From: Thalassotalea piscium
GTDB taxonomy: Bacteria; Pseudomonadota; Gammaproteobacteria; Enterobacterales; Alteromonadaceae
NCBI RefSeq assembly: GCF_030295935.1
Contig: NZ_AP027362.1
Span: 2,976,001-3,040,000, forward strand
Reading direction: 5' to 3'
DNA: 64,000 nucleotides
Part shown: one piece after another, positions 29,963 through 39,991 of the stretch
Numbering within the stretch: the stretch's first letter is position 1
How the letters are laid out: each line of letters opens with the position of its first letter
Program-made: the position numbers and the translations under genes
Notes under the pieces: model-generated
The model's input: the letters and a program-made list of their open reading frames with translations, nothing else
The model's database searches: none
Told to the model about the DNA's origin: nothing

Positions 29963-30549
29963 GCAAGTCTAGGATCTGTTTTATTTACACCAAGTTGTGT
30001 GTTAACTCTTTCATAAAAACGTTTTAGATCGCTATACTTTTCCCAATTGTATAGCGATCTAAAAGCTAACCAGTCAAGTAAGCAAAACAAGCAAATAGCG
30101 ACATAATTCCATTGTGTAAACTCACCATTTTCAACGGATTTATTTAAATAATTCATTACTTGTTCTACTCGTTCGCGTTGTAAATTAAAAAATAAACTGT
30201 CTTGGTTAACATCCACGCCTGAGCGTGTAAGTTGTAACATTGAAACCATTGAGTCGTTGGCCGCATCAATTAACGTGAGCAAGTTTTCTTGTTGCCAAGT
30301 AAGTGATGGTTGCTGATATTTTTCAGCTAAATACCGATAAATAACACGTGAGTCATAAATACATAGCTCATTATCAATTAAGGCAGGAATTTTTTGTGCA
30401 GGGTTACTTGCAGTAAGTAGTGCTCGGTCTTCTTGATTAAAAATATCTAAGTTAATAAATTCAACTGCTGTATCTTCCAACGACAGCTTAATTAAATACA
30501 GTCTGATCCGGCGAACATAAGGCGAACTAGTCGAGCCGTAAAGTTTCAT
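29959..30549 (-). CDS. Glutathione S-transferase family protein
   Basis: The 196-residue protein has an N-terminal thioredoxin-like domain (MKLYGSTSSPYVRRIR, with the cis-proline region KIPALIDNELCIYDSRVIYRYL) and an all-helical C-terminal domain. The active-site residue is likely the serine at STSSP. Substrate unknown. It lies 35 bp downstream of a strong terminator. Confidence 0.88.
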   Translation of the reverse strand: MKLYGSTSSPYVRRIRLYLIKLSLEDTAVEFINLDIFNQEDRALLTASNPAQKIPALIDNELCIYDSRVIYRYLAEKYQQPSLTWQQENLLTLIDAANDSMVSMLQLTRSGVDVNQDSLFFNLQRERVEQVMNYLNKSVENGEFTQWNYVAICLFCLLDWLAFRSLYNWEKYSDLKRFYERVNTQLGVNKTDPRLA

Positions 30550-30553
30550 AAAA

Positions 30554-30584
30554 AAAGTCTCTTCAATTACATTGAAGAGACTTT
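30554..30584 (-). terminator. Rho-independent terminator of the acyl-CoA dehydrogenase gene
   Basis: A perfect 14-bp stem, with arms at 30554-30567 and 30571-30584 (core AGTCTCTTCAA/TTGAAGAGACT) and a 3-base loop. On the minus strand it runs into a seven-T tract. It lies after the acyl-CoA dehydrogenase stop (30611) and just before the GST start, so it separates these genes. Confidence 0.9.
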
Positions 30585-30610
30585 ACCTAGGGGTTTAATT
30601 AACTTTCAAA

Positions 30611-32392
30611 TTAAAATAATGCTTCATCAATTGCAAACATTGGCTCTGGGCCAGCATTTATTGTGGCGATTAACGAGTGTCTACGAGGTAATAAACGAGC
30701 GAAGTAATATCTAGCCGTTAGTACTTTACTTTGATAAAAATCATCATCAGAAGGTTGTTTTGCTAAAGCTACCTGAGCCATTTTTGCCCACACATAAGCC
30801 ATTGCCGTATAACCAAACAAATGGAGGTAGTCATTTGCTGCACATCCTAGCTCTTCAACATTAGTTTGTGCTTTCACTAATACCTGCTCTGTAATGTTCT
30901 CAAGATCATTTAAAGCTTCGGTTAATGGCACGATAAACTCTTGCATTTCATCACTAGAAGTTTGTGCAATATACTGCTTCACTTCCTCAGTAAATACTTT
31001 CAGCATGGCTCCTTTTGAACCTGCAATTTTTCGTGCGAGTAGATCCATCGCTTGAATGCCGTTAGTTCCTTCATAAATTTGTGCGATTCGAGTATCTCGA
31101 ACAAGTTGCTCTTGACCCCATTCGCGAATATAGCCATGACCACCAAAAACTTGCTGGCCTGCTACTGCACTTTCAAAGCCTAAGTCAGTAAAAAATGCTT
31201 TAGCAATTGGTGTCATTAGCGCTACCAGCTGATCAGCTTTAGTTTGTGCTTCACCTTCGCCAAATGTGGCAATATCAAGCTGCATTGCGATATACGCAGA
31301 AAGCGCACGTGAGCCTTCATTTTTAGCTTTCATATCAAGCAACATTCTACGCACATCGCCGTGAACCATAATTGAGTCTGCGGCTTTATCTGGTGATTTC
31401 ACCCCTGATAACGAACGGCTTTGTATACGGTCTTTAGCGTATTCTAATGCGTTTTGATATGAACGTTCAGCTGCGCCTAAACCTTGAATGCCAACACCAA
31501 CACGTTCAAAGTTCATCATAGTGAACATGCAGGCCAAGCCTTTGTTTAATTCACCTACCAGAAAGCCTTTTGCGCCATCAAAGTTAATGACACACGTTGC
31601 AGAGGCATGTATACCCATTTTATGCTCAATTGAGCCACAAGAAACATTATTGAACTCACCAAGCGAACCGTCATCATTTACTTGATGTTTAGGCACTAAA
31701 AATAATGAAATACCTCTAGGGCCTGCAGGTGCGTCTGGCAACTTTGCCAGCACTAAATGAAGAATATTTTCGGTTAAGTCATGCTCACCACCGGTAATAA
31801 ATATTTTATTACCTGTTACTAAATAACTGCCATCATCTTGGGGCTCAGCTTTAGTTCTGATCATACCTAGGTCGGTACCAGCATGCGCTTCAGTTAAACA
31901 CATACTTGCCGCCCAGTCACCAGCATACATACGCGTTAAATAGCGCTGTTTTAACTCTTCGTTGCCATGTTTTGCAACAGAAAGCGCTGCACCAGCAGTT
32001 AAACCTGGGTACAAACTAAATGAAATATCAGCAGAGCAAAGCATCTCTTCGTGAAACGCGGTGATCATTTTCGGCATGCCCATGCCGCCATAGTTTGGAT
32101 CACCGCCAAGTGCTGTCCAGCCACCTTCAGCGTATGTTTTGAATGCTTCTTTATAACCTGGCGCTGTTGTTACCTTGCCATTGTCAAAGCTGACACCTAT
32201 TTCATCTCCTTGTCGAGAAATTGGTGCAATGACCTGCTCCGCGATTTTGGAACACTCTTGTAGTATTGCATCTGCCGTTTCTACATCAACGTGCTCTGAA
32301 AGATTAGGCAAATTTTGCCATAAACTTCCAACATTAAAAACATCGTGTAGTAAGAAATTCATATCTTTTAACGGAACTCGATATTCGGCCAT
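30611..32392 (-). CDS. Acyl-CoA dehydrogenase with C-terminal extension
   Basis: This 593-residue FAD enzyme oxidises an acyl-CoA in fatty-acid breakdown. It has the N-terminal MAEYRVPLKDM, the CLTEAHAGTDLG and FITGGEHDL FAD/substrate motifs, the QVFGGHGYIREWG motif, and the catalytic-glutamate region IYEGTNGIQ, plus the extra C-terminal domain of the long (about 600-residue) dehydrogenases. The ATG at 32392 follows a GGAG ribosome site; a TTG 12 bp upstream overlaps that site and is rejected as the start. Confidence 0.9.
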   Translation of the reverse strand: MAEYRVPLKDMNFLLHDVFNVGSLWQNLPNLSEHVDVETADAILQECSKIAEQVIAPISRQGDEIGVSFDNGKVTTAPGYKEAFKTYAEGGWTALGGDPNYGGMGMPKMITAFHEEMLCSADISFSLYPGLTAGAALSVAKHGNEELKQRYLTRMYAGDWAASMCLTEAHAGTDLGMIRTKAEPQDDGSYLVTGNKIFITGGEHDLTENILHLVLAKLPDAPAGPRGISLFLVPKHQVNDDGSLGEFNNVSCGSIEHKMGIHASATCVINFDGAKGFLVGELNKGLACMFTMMNFERVGVGIQGLGAAERSYQNALEYAKDRIQSRSLSGVKSPDKAADSIMVHGDVRRMLLDMKAKNEGSRALSAYIAMQLDIATFGEGEAQTKADQLVALMTPIAKAFFTDLGFESAVAGQQVFGGHGYIREWGQEQLVRDTRIAQIYEGTNGIQAMDLLARKIAGSKGAMLKVFTEEVKQYIAQTSSDEMQEFIVPLTEALNDLENITEQVLVKAQTNVEELGCAANDYLHLFGYTAMAYVWAKMAQVALAKQPSDDDFYQSKVLTARYYFARLLPRRHSLIATINAGPEPMFAIDEALF

Positions 32393-32488
32393 AAAACTCT
32401 CCAACTTGAAATAGTATTAAACAACTAATTTAAACAACCGTTTGAATATAGCGAAATATACACAAAAGTAAAGGATTAATATTAGCAG

Positions 32489-32923
32489 CTATTCCTTCTT
32501 TTGCTTATAAGGCTTTAACAACTGAAAAACCATAAAGCCAACAATACTCAGTACAATTGCAATTTCATAGCGTTGATAAGCCACTGAAACACCAAGCGCC
32601 CCGGTTAACCAAATACTAGCCGCTGTGGCAGTACCATGTACGTTATTTGAATCTTTTACGATAGAGCCTCCACCTATAAAGCCAATCCCCGTTATAATGC
32701 CATACATTACTCTAGCCTGCGCATCGGGTTCTTCATACACTTGCATAGCAACTAAAATAAATGCGCAACAAGAAATACCAACCAGCGGAAAGGTACGTAA
32801 ACCGGCTCCGGCAGAATCACTTTCTCGATTAATGGCTAAAGGTAATGACAACATAAAAGTAATTCCCAATTGATATAGATGAAACCATATCAACCTAAGG
32901 TCTAAACCCAAAAAATTATCCAC
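32489..32923 (-). CDS. MgtC/SapB-family membrane protein
   Basis: The 144-residue protein has four hydrophobic segments and the MgtC family features LPLAINRES, GLRTFPLVG and GIGFIGGGSIVKD, followed by GTATAASIW. It lacks the soluble C-terminal domain of virulence-type MgtC. The role is uncertain; some relatives are linked to Mg(2+) stress. Confidence 0.87.
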   Translation of the reverse strand: MDNFLGLDLRLIWFHLYQLGITFMLSLPLAINRESDSAGAGLRTFPLVGISCCAFILVAMQVYEEPDAQARVMYGIITGIGFIGGGSIVKDSNNVHGTATAASIWLTGALGVSVAYQRYEIAIVLSIVGFMVFQLLKPYKQKKE

Positions 32924-33617
32924 TATTTACTCCTTAGTACACCTTACTAAAGTTAAAAGTAATATTTCATCTGCTTTTTCAAATGCGAGGGATCGATGAA
33001 CTGAAATATCAATAGGTCCTAATTATCACCATATTAACAACCTATATAGTGATTTTTTTCTAGATTCACTTCTTTATTAGGCTCCTTACAATGCTTAGTG
33101 TTAAGCATCCTAAACATCGCCGCTTAAGTAAATTACAGCGAGTAATACTACTTTACTGTTATTTACCCAATAAAATCAGCAACTTTTTATTATATCAGCA
33201 CTAATAGATGTGATTAACACAGTTAAATTAATCACATCTTTATGAGATGAGCAAATAAGGTGCCAATTTCCTTATAAATAACAGTATGAAGCTGATATAC
33301 AGCCATTTTCAAGATGAAAGTAGTGTGGTTCTGCGTTGATTACTCGTGAACTCTTGTCTGCACAACTATCGGCACCTTTTTTGCAATGTACTGAGGTTAA
33401 TAGCTGTGTAGACAAATAAAAATCACCAGTCTAGGTAAATTTTTCACTAAAATGAGTAAAAATTACAATTTTATTCGCTACTACTTATCTAATGAATAAT
33501 GCTTGGTAATTAAAGCAGTTAGTTGCGTCAGCACTGATAAATAAACTTAGCTATCACTAATTATAAAATATGGGGCTTGTGATCCTATGTTCAAATGGCA
33601 GCTTAAAAGGAGTTCAC
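32924..33617. other. Long intergenic region with one strong stem-loop
   Basis: These 694 bp hold no recognisable gene. The only clear structure is a perfect 12-bp inverted repeat at 33206-33239. An AAAAGGAG ribosome site at the right end sets the next start. Confidence 0.5.
33206..33239. promoter_or_regulatory. Perfect 12-bp inverted repeat in a long gap
   Basis: Arms AGATGTGATTAA and TTAATCACATCT with a 10-base loop. It may be an operator or a hairpin of a short transcript. No long U-tract follows on either strand, so a simple terminator is less likely. Confidence 0.5.
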
Positions 33618-34184
33618 ATGATTAAAAGAATCAGTATATTAATAATTCAAGGTCTTTTAGCCCTATTACCCATATCTTTAACACTCTATTTCCTTATTTG
33701 GTTAATCACCTCATTTGAGAGTATTCTCACTCCGTTAATTCCGCCTGAATATTACTTTCCTGGTATGGGATTAATCGCAGGGTTACTTGTTATGTTACTC
33801 GTTGGTATGGCAGTTAATGCTTATATCGTAAAAGCGTTGATTAAGTGGGGGGATAACATAATAAAACGAATCCCCGTAGTTAAAACAATATATGGCGGTA
33901 TTCAAGACGCAGTTAATCTGATCAATATTGGCCAGCGCCAAAAAATGCAAAGTGTTGTATCTGTGCAACTGACCGAGAAGATACATTTGATTGGTTTTAT
34001 TACAACACATGACGGCGATAAAAATATTTTTAATGATAAAGACAAGGTTGGTGTTTATATCCCGTTAAGTTATCAAATTGGCGGTTACACTCTTTACATT
34101 GATAAAGAGTCTATTACACCATTAGACATTGATGTTGAGTCCGCGATGAGAATTGCACTAACGGGTAAACAAGCACCGAATTAA
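33618..34184 (+). CDS. DUF502 family membrane protein
   Basis: The 188-residue protein begins MIKRISILIIQGLLALLP, has two membrane segments, and carries the family motif RIPVVKTIYGGIQDAVN. The start ATG at 33618 follows an AAAAGGAG ribosome site. The role of DUF502 is unknown. It lies 77 bp upstream of a DUF2254 gene. Confidence 0.8.
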   Translation: MIKRISILIIQGLLALLPISLTLYFLIWLITSFESILTPLIPPEYYFPGMGLIAGLLVMLLVGMAVNAYIVKALIKWGDNIIKRIPVVKTIYGGIQDAVNLINIGQRQKMQSVVSVQLTEKIHLIGFITTHDGDKNIFNDKDKVGVYIPLSYQIGGYTLYIDKESITPLDIDVESAMRIALTGKQAPN

Positions 34185-34261
34185 GCTTAATCACTTCACA
34201 TAAAAATATAAAAAACAGTGATATTTAAAACAATAATTAGCTCTACTAGGATATTGATCAA

Positions 34262-35593
34262 ATGAATATAAAAATAGCACCACTTCTCGAAAAAGCGCGT
34301 ACTAATTTTTGGTTAATTCCTAGCGTTATGATTTTTATGACTCTTTGTTTCGCTGTGTTAGCTGTATATATAGACGTAACCATCACAATTAAAAACTACC
34401 CTTCGCTGTCTTTACTATACAGCACTGATATAAACGCTATGCGGTCTCTGCTTGGCACTATTTCAGCTGCGATGGTAACAGTAACCAGTATTGCTTTTTC
34501 TATCACTATTGTAACCTTAACGCTTGCTTCATCTCAGTTTGGGCCAAGGTTGATGCGAAACTTCATGATGGATACCAGTACACAATTTGTTTTAGGCATG
34601 TTTATTTCAACCTTTCTTTTTTGTGTTTTTATTTTCTGTGCGATCAGTTTTAATACGCCTTATACGTTTAAACCCGGTGTAAGCTGGCTAATGGCACTAG
34701 GTATGACTTGCACAAGTGTTTGCGTGCTTATATATTTCATTCACCATGTTGCTAAGTCAATTCAAGCCGATGTTGTTATCGATAATGTTTATTGTGAGCT
34801 CAAAAAAAATATCGATAAAATATTTCCTTCTAGTGAACACCAAGAACAAGTAGAAACCTTAGATAGTGAAAATAGTCACACTAAATTTGAAGATGATACT
34901 TATCATGAAATTAAAGCATCTACAGATGGTTATGTTCAATTAATTGATCAAGAGAAATTACTTAAGCTAGCAGTTGAGGTGAATATTGTTATTAACTTAC
35001 ATATATCCCCTGGAGACTTTGTCGTAAGTACTTCGGTTATTGGAGTGATATACAGTGATAACGAAATTGAACCAGCACTTTTTAATAAGATAGAACAACA
35101 TATAGTGTTAGGATCATGTCGAACACCTGTACAGGATCCAAAGTTTGCAATTCATCAATTAGTCGAAATCGCACTTAGAGCACTTTCTCCTGGAATAAAT
35201 GACCCTTACACAGCGATAACATGCATCGATAAACTTGGCTCTGTACTTTGTAGTCTGACCCGAACTTACTTTCCATCGCCCTATACTTATGACTCATCAG
35301 GTAAGTTAAGATTAATTACTAACGAATTATCATTTACCGATATTGCAAATGCGGCATTTAATCAAATACGCTTTGAGTCTAGTAATAATATCACCATCAG
35401 TATTCAACTATTAACCACTTTAAAAGCAATTGCACAACAAAACCCAAATAATGAACAACGCGCATTTATTCAATTACAAACACGGATGCTTGTTGCACAG
35501 CAAGCAAGTTTAGCTATTAATAAACACGAACGAAATACAATTTTGTCACATGCTAAACAGGTACTTTCTTTAACGAATGCAACTATTTGCTGA
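34262..35593 (+). CDS. DUF2254 family membrane protein
   Basis: The 443-residue protein has about four membrane segments in its first 170 residues, including SAAMVTVTSIAFSITIVTLTLASSQ with the FGPRLMRNF motif, then a soluble part with LRALSPGINDPYTA. These match DUF2254. The function is unknown. It is in tandem with DUF502 and a transglutaminase-like gene, but spacings of 54-77 bp leave co-transcription open. Confidence 0.82.
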   Translation: MNIKIAPLLEKARTNFWLIPSVMIFMTLCFAVLAVYIDVTITIKNYPSLSLLYSTDINAMRSLLGTISAAMVTVTSIAFSITIVTLTLASSQFGPRLMRNFMMDTSTQFVLGMFISTFLFCVFIFCAISFNTPYTFKPGVSWLMALGMTCTSVCVLIYFIHHVAKSIQADVVIDNVYCELKKNIDKIFPSSEHQEQVETLDSENSHTKFEDDTYHEIKASTDGYVQLIDQEKLLKLAVEVNIVINLHISPGDFVVSTSVIGVIYSDNEIEPALFNKIEQHIVLGSCRTPVQDPKFAIHQLVEIALRALSPGINDPYTAITCIDKLGSVLCSLTRTYFPSPYTYDSSGKLRLITNELSFTDIANAAFNQIRFESSNNITISIQLLTTLKAIAQQNPNNEQRAFIQLQTRMLVAQQASLAINKHERNTILSHAKQVLSLTNATIC

Positions 35594-35647
35594 ACCATTT
35601 TAATAAAAGATTTTTGCAGATAAGAAAAGCAGCGTTATAATAAAACC

Positions 35648-36604
35648 ATGAAATTAAATGGTATTTATTATATTAGCGCGCTATTACTCTCTATGCTGTT
35701 TACGGTAGGTTCTGCTGCTGAACAGTTGTCATTTAGTAAATTAAAGCGAGGCGATAACTATTTATTTAAATATCGTTGGCTAGATATCAATCAAGAAAAA
35801 CAATCTATTGAGTTTTTACTCCCCAGAAAAAATTTATTCTCTCGTTTTCGTACTTTTAAAAACTACAAGCCTAAAATGGCTAATGAATTTGTAAAGCTTT
35901 CACTTAAGAAGTATTGGCGTGATAACCCAATCGATAATATTCAAGCGACATTCTCAGAGCAAAGTGGCGGTTTGCATGTTGAAATTACAGGCGACAGTAA
36001 TTCAGAAGTAAACAAAGCTTATCAGCAAATTGCCAAACTTGAGCAGCAGTTTACTCAGGAATATCTAGATAAAAATTTTTACCACCTCTTTACCATGAAT
36101 AATAAAAGCGGTGTTAAGCCAAACCACGTTAAAATAGCGAATGAATCGGTTGATGACTTACAATCACTTAAGCCTGTTATTCTTGAAAAGGTTACCGTTA
36201 AAAACATTCGAAAGGTTACCAATTTTATTCTAGGCTTTGTTCAAAGCATTCCCTATGAAACATTACAGTCAAGAGCTACCTCTTCTGGCGCTGGTTTTAA
36301 TACGCCGTTGCGCTTGTTATGGGAAAACAAAGGAGACTGCGACAGTAAAGTCACTTTAACTGTTGCCATGCTAAGAGCGTTAATGCCACGAATTAAAATA
36401 GCATTAATTTTTATTGATAATCACGCGATATTCGGGATAGATGTGCCCGCACAAGGCAACGAAACAACGGTGTTATTTGAAGGTACAACATACTTACTCG
36501 CAGATCCAACTGGACCAAGACTAATGAATGTAGGTCAATTAAGCAGTGACACTAAAAATACGATATTAAGTGGGCATTATAGTATTGAATTACTAAAAGA
36601 GTAG
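35648..36604 (+). CDS. Periplasmic transglutaminase-like protein
   Basis: The 318-residue protein has a signal peptide (cleavage near GSAA, residue 24) and a C-terminal papain-like fold, with a probable triad: Cys231 in GDCDSK, His259 in DNHAIFG and Asp286 in ADPTGP. The spacing fits the transglutaminase-core superfamily. The substrate is unknown. It converges with the histidine kinase gene, with only three bases between. Confidence 0.7.
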   Translation: MKLNGIYYISALLLSMLFTVGSAAEQLSFSKLKRGDNYLFKYRWLDINQEKQSIEFLLPRKNLFSRFRTFKNYKPKMANEFVKLSLKKYWRDNPIDNIQATFSEQSGGLHVEITGDSNSEVNKAYQQIAKLEQQFTQEYLDKNFYHLFTMNNKSGVKPNHVKIANESVDDLQSLKPVILEKVTVKNIRKVTNFILGFVQSIPYETLQSRATSSGAGFNTPLRLLWENKGDCDSKVTLTVAMLRALMPRIKIALIFIDNHAIFGIDVPAQGNETTVLFEGTTYLLADPTGPRLMNVGQLSSDTKNTILSGHYSIELLKE

Positions 36605-36607
36605 GCA

Positions 36608-39600
36608 TTAGGTTTTGTCAAAAAATGACAAAATACTATTGAGCAAAAGGTCCGCTTTTACAGGCTTGGCAATATGCATATTCATACCGGCATCAAAACT
36701 TTGCTTTCTATCTTCTTCTTGCGCATGTGCTGTCATAGCTATAATAGGTAGGTCGGCATATTTAGGGTTTTTTCGTATTGCATGAGCAGTTGTTAATCCG
36801 TCCATTACCGGCATTTGAATATCCATTAAAATAACATCAACCTGCTGTGCTTGGGATAATAAATCAAGCGCAATTTGTCCATTATCAGCAATAATTACTT
36901 CAGCTTGCATGCTTACTAATAACTCTTTAGCAACTAATTGATTGACTAAATTATCTTCAACTAGCATTACTGTTATGCCTGACAAGTCTGCTTTTGGCTC
37001 AGGTGCTATGCTTTCACTATCGGTAAGTTTAGGTATAAAAGCACGTACGTCATTATTATTAACACCATTTCTAAGTTCATCAAAAACATGCAATAAACAA
37101 TAGCGATATATAGGCTGCTCGCAAACTGTATAAGGTAATTGATATTTATCGAACCATGAAAGCGCGCTACTATTAGGTACCTTATATGAATTTTGGCACA
37201 ATACGAAAAGGCTTACATTAACGTTACTATTGGTAATGAGTGCTGTGATCTGGTCGAATTTTTGGGTATCTAGTAATGCTGTGTCAATAAAAATCACTAA
37301 AGGTAAAGACGTAGCTAGTTTCGGGTGTTTTACAATATCTGCTAATTGTTCTACTTTCAGGAATGAATGATGATTAAGTGCTAAGTTAGTAGGAAAACAG
37401 TCTGGCAGTTCAGTTGCCACACTAACAAATGCATGTTCTGTCTCAAGTGCTAATCTATTAGTAGATTGTGTGTCGATACTAAGTGGTAACACAAAGCTAA
37501 ATTCAGCCCCTTGGTTAATATCACTATTAATAGTTATATCACCACCTAATAAATCAACTATTTCTCGACAAATAGAAAGGCCTAAGCCTGAACCGCCGTA
37601 TTGACGGGTCATAGATTCATCCGCTTGGCGAAATGCATCAAATAAATAAGTTTGCTTCTCTTTTGCTATACCAATACCTGTATCTTTTACTGAAAACTTC
37701 ACTAGCGCTGTTTTGTCTTCTTGTGCTGTATTTTCGATAACTACTTGTATTTTTCCTTTAGCGGTAAATTTAACTGCGTTATTGAGTAAGTTTGATAATA
37801 CTTGTACTAAACGCATCTCATCGGTCATTACTTGCTGAGGAACATTGTGTTTAATATCAACATTTACTGTTAAGTCTTTATGCAAAGCCGTACCGATATT
37901 AAGTTTAATTGCTTGGTTAACGATACGGTCAACACTGCTACTTGCTTTGACAATGGTCATATTACCCGATTCAATTTTTGCTAAATCTAGTAATTCATCT
38001 ACCAAATGTAATAAAGACATTGAGGCGACTTCAGCATTATCTAAGTGAATTTTTTGGCCACTCGTTAACCCAGATTGGGTCAGCAAGAAGTGCATGCCTT
38101 GAATCGCATTAATTGGTGTTCTAATTTCATGGCTCATATTGGCAAGAAATTGACTTTTAGCAAGGTTAGCTTTCTCAGCTTGTACTTTTGCTTGTTCTAA
38201 CGCTGATGTAATAGCTGTTCTTTCAGTAACATCCCTGATGATTACAATAGTCCCCAGTAACACTTTTTCGCTGTTGTAAAACTGCTCAATTAATACTTCA
38301 TAAGTATTTTCTAGTGTTTCAATTACGTTAATTGTGCCTCTACCATTGATATTAGAATGTTGCTTACTGTTTAATAACTGGCCTAACTCATTTGGTAATA
38401 GCTCTCCTGCATTTCCACCCAATATTTTACTTTCGCTAACACCAACTAGTTTTTCAAAGGCTAAGTTACAACCAATAACCCTATGATTAAGGTCATTAAA
38501 AATTAAGAAATCAGGTATCGCATCCATAACAGAGCGTAAAATGGCATAGTCATGTTGATGCTGTTCACTTTTCTCTCTCAAAGCTTGTGTTTTTTCATTT
38601 ACACGAAGATCTAACACTTTGTTTTGGTCTTTTAGCTGTTGTAATAAACTTCTATTTTGACTAAAAATATCTTCAACTAACTGAAACCAATGTGCCCAAC
38701 CCTTTGGCGGTTTAACTTTACCATGGTCACCTTTAGCGCTATGTTCTATGTGCGATATAAATTGCTGAGTTGGTTTAATAAATGTTCTGCGCGTAACAAA
38801 ATAAATTATTGTTAGCAGCACTAACAAGGCGAAGATTGATAGAAATAAACTATTGATAAATTGACCTGTTACTTTTTGCACTACATCAGCATAAGGTTGG
38901 TATTTTACGATGACCCAGTCGTTAACGGGTACTCTAATATGCTGAACAAAGTAATGCCCTACTTTTATACCTTTACTGCTTTCAAAAAATTGTTGGTACG
39001 CCAAGTTAGTTAATGCTGAAGGTAAGTTAGGGTGTTTGTTCTTGTTAGAATTAGCATTAATTTTGTTATTTCCTAACGTTTTATGTACTAAAACATTATC
39101 ATTTTTATCAATAATAGCTAAACCATGATCCGGAAAATCAATAGAGGTTAGTTTCTCATGAATTTTACCTAAACTTATATCAATAACAACTGCGCCAGCA
39201 ACTTTATCACCACGAAAAACTGCAGCTCCTAGCGCTGTACTTAGGCCTTTATTTGCTGCATCGTCATAGGGGATTGACCAATAGAATTTTTTTTCACGCT
39301 TTACCGCCTGCTTAATACTCTGCATATGAGGGTTAACTGTAGTGCGAGCAGAGTACTGCCATGTATCTCTATTTATCCAAGGGTATAAACTAATAAACTT
39401 TGAAAAAGAAACATAGTAAAACCAATTTGCTTCAGTGTTCGACTTCTCTGCACTTATAAAAGCGGGCGCCAAAGCATGTGCCATAATCAACTCTTGCTTT
39501 ACTTCAGGTGTTAATGACGATAATTGTCCTACCCCTGTAATATTTACATTTAAAGGCTGACGGTAATTAATCACATCATGTTCAGCTCTTTTTAGATAAA

Positions 39601-39901
39601 AGCGCTCTTTGTCTTGCACTAATGTTGGCAGGGTTGCTGCTAGCTCAGTGGGGTTGTCTAAATAATAATTAGCAAAATCGCGCATACCTGCAAGTGCATT
39701 CACTGACTGAGATAACACATTATTTAAAAAGAGCATCTCTTTATTAAGTTGCAGGTATTGATTTTCTTTATATAGATCAAGCTCTTCTGTGTATTTCATC
39801 CAAGCTAGAACAAACGCTGTTAAAACCAAAACAAAAAACACCAAAATAATAGAGGTGTGATAACTAGAAACTAATTGATTTTTTGACTTAATATTTAACA
39901 T
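36608..39901 (-). CDS. Membrane hybrid sensor histidine kinase
   Basis: The 1097-residue protein has a membrane helix near residue 20, a large periplasmic sensor (about 40-340, Cache-like), a second helix (about 345-365), a coiled coil, a PAS domain (about 455-565), the H-box MSHEIRTPINA with His591, an HATPase domain (NLLNNAVKF, DTGIGI, GGSGLGLSI), then a degenerate receiver-like stretch (about 835-945) and a true receiver with Asp1027 in LMDIQMPVMDG. No Hpt domain follows, so a separate phosphotransfer protein is probably needed. No response regulator is adjacent. The signal is unknown. Confidence 0.9.
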   Translation of the reverse strand: MLNIKSKNQLVSSYHTSIILVFFVLVLTAFVLAWMKYTEELDLYKENQYLQLNKEMLFLNNVLSQSVNALAGMRDFANYYLDNPTELAATLPTLVQDKERFYLKRAEHDVINYRQPLNVNITGVGQLSSLTPEVKQELIMAHALAPAFISAEKSNTEANWFYYVSFSKFISLYPWINRDTWQYSARTTVNPHMQSIKQAVKREKKFYWSIPYDDAANKGLSTALGAAVFRGDKVAGAVVIDISLGKIHEKLTSIDFPDHGLAIIDKNDNVLVHKTLGNNKINANSNKNKHPNLPSALTNLAYQQFFESSKGIKVGHYFVQHIRVPVNDWVIVKYQPYADVVQKVTGQFINSLFLSIFALLVLLTIIYFVTRRTFIKPTQQFISHIEHSAKGDHGKVKPPKGWAHWFQLVEDIFSQNRSLLQQLKDQNKVLDLRVNEKTQALREKSEQHQHDYAILRSVMDAIPDFLIFNDLNHRVIGCNLAFEKLVGVSESKILGGNAGELLPNELGQLLNSKQHSNINGRGTINVIETLENTYEVLIEQFYNSEKVLLGTIVIIRDVTERTAITSALEQAKVQAEKANLAKSQFLANMSHEIRTPINAIQGMHFLLTQSGLTSGQKIHLDNAEVASMSLLHLVDELLDLAKIESGNMTIVKASSSVDRIVNQAIKLNIGTALHKDLTVNVDIKHNVPQQVMTDEMRLVQVLSNLLNNAVKFTAKGKIQVVIENTAQEDKTALVKFSVKDTGIGIAKEKQTYLFDAFRQADESMTRQYGGSGLGLSICREIVDLLGGDITINSDINQGAEFSFVLPLSIDTQSTNRLALETEHAFVSVATELPDCFPTNLALNHHSFLKVEQLADIVKHPKLATSLPLVIFIDTALLDTQKFDQITALITNSNVNVSLFVLCQNSYKVPNSSALSWFDKYQLPYTVCEQPIYRYCLLHVFDELRNGVNNNDVRAFIPKLTDSESIAPEPKADLSGITVMLVEDNLVNQLVAKELLVSMQAEVIIADNGQIALDLLSQAQQVDVILMDIQMPVMDGLTTAHAIRKNPKYADLPIIAMTAHAQEEDRKQSFDAGMNMHIAKPVKADLLLNSILSFFDKT

Positions 39902-39991
39902 ACAACTTAAATAAACTCATAAATTACTTACTACAATATGACACTTCAAAGATCAAAAATATATTCTAAAAGAAACTTTCATTGCACAGCT

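Noticed and set aside
32392-32404. TTG at 32404 as the acyl-CoA dehydrogenase start
   Set aside because: The TTG overlaps the GGAG ribosome site; the ATG at 32392 gives the usual MAEYRVP start.
33570-33617. Upstream start for the DUF502 protein at 33570
   Set aside because: The ATG at 33618 has a strong AAAAGGAG site and gives the normal family N-terminus.
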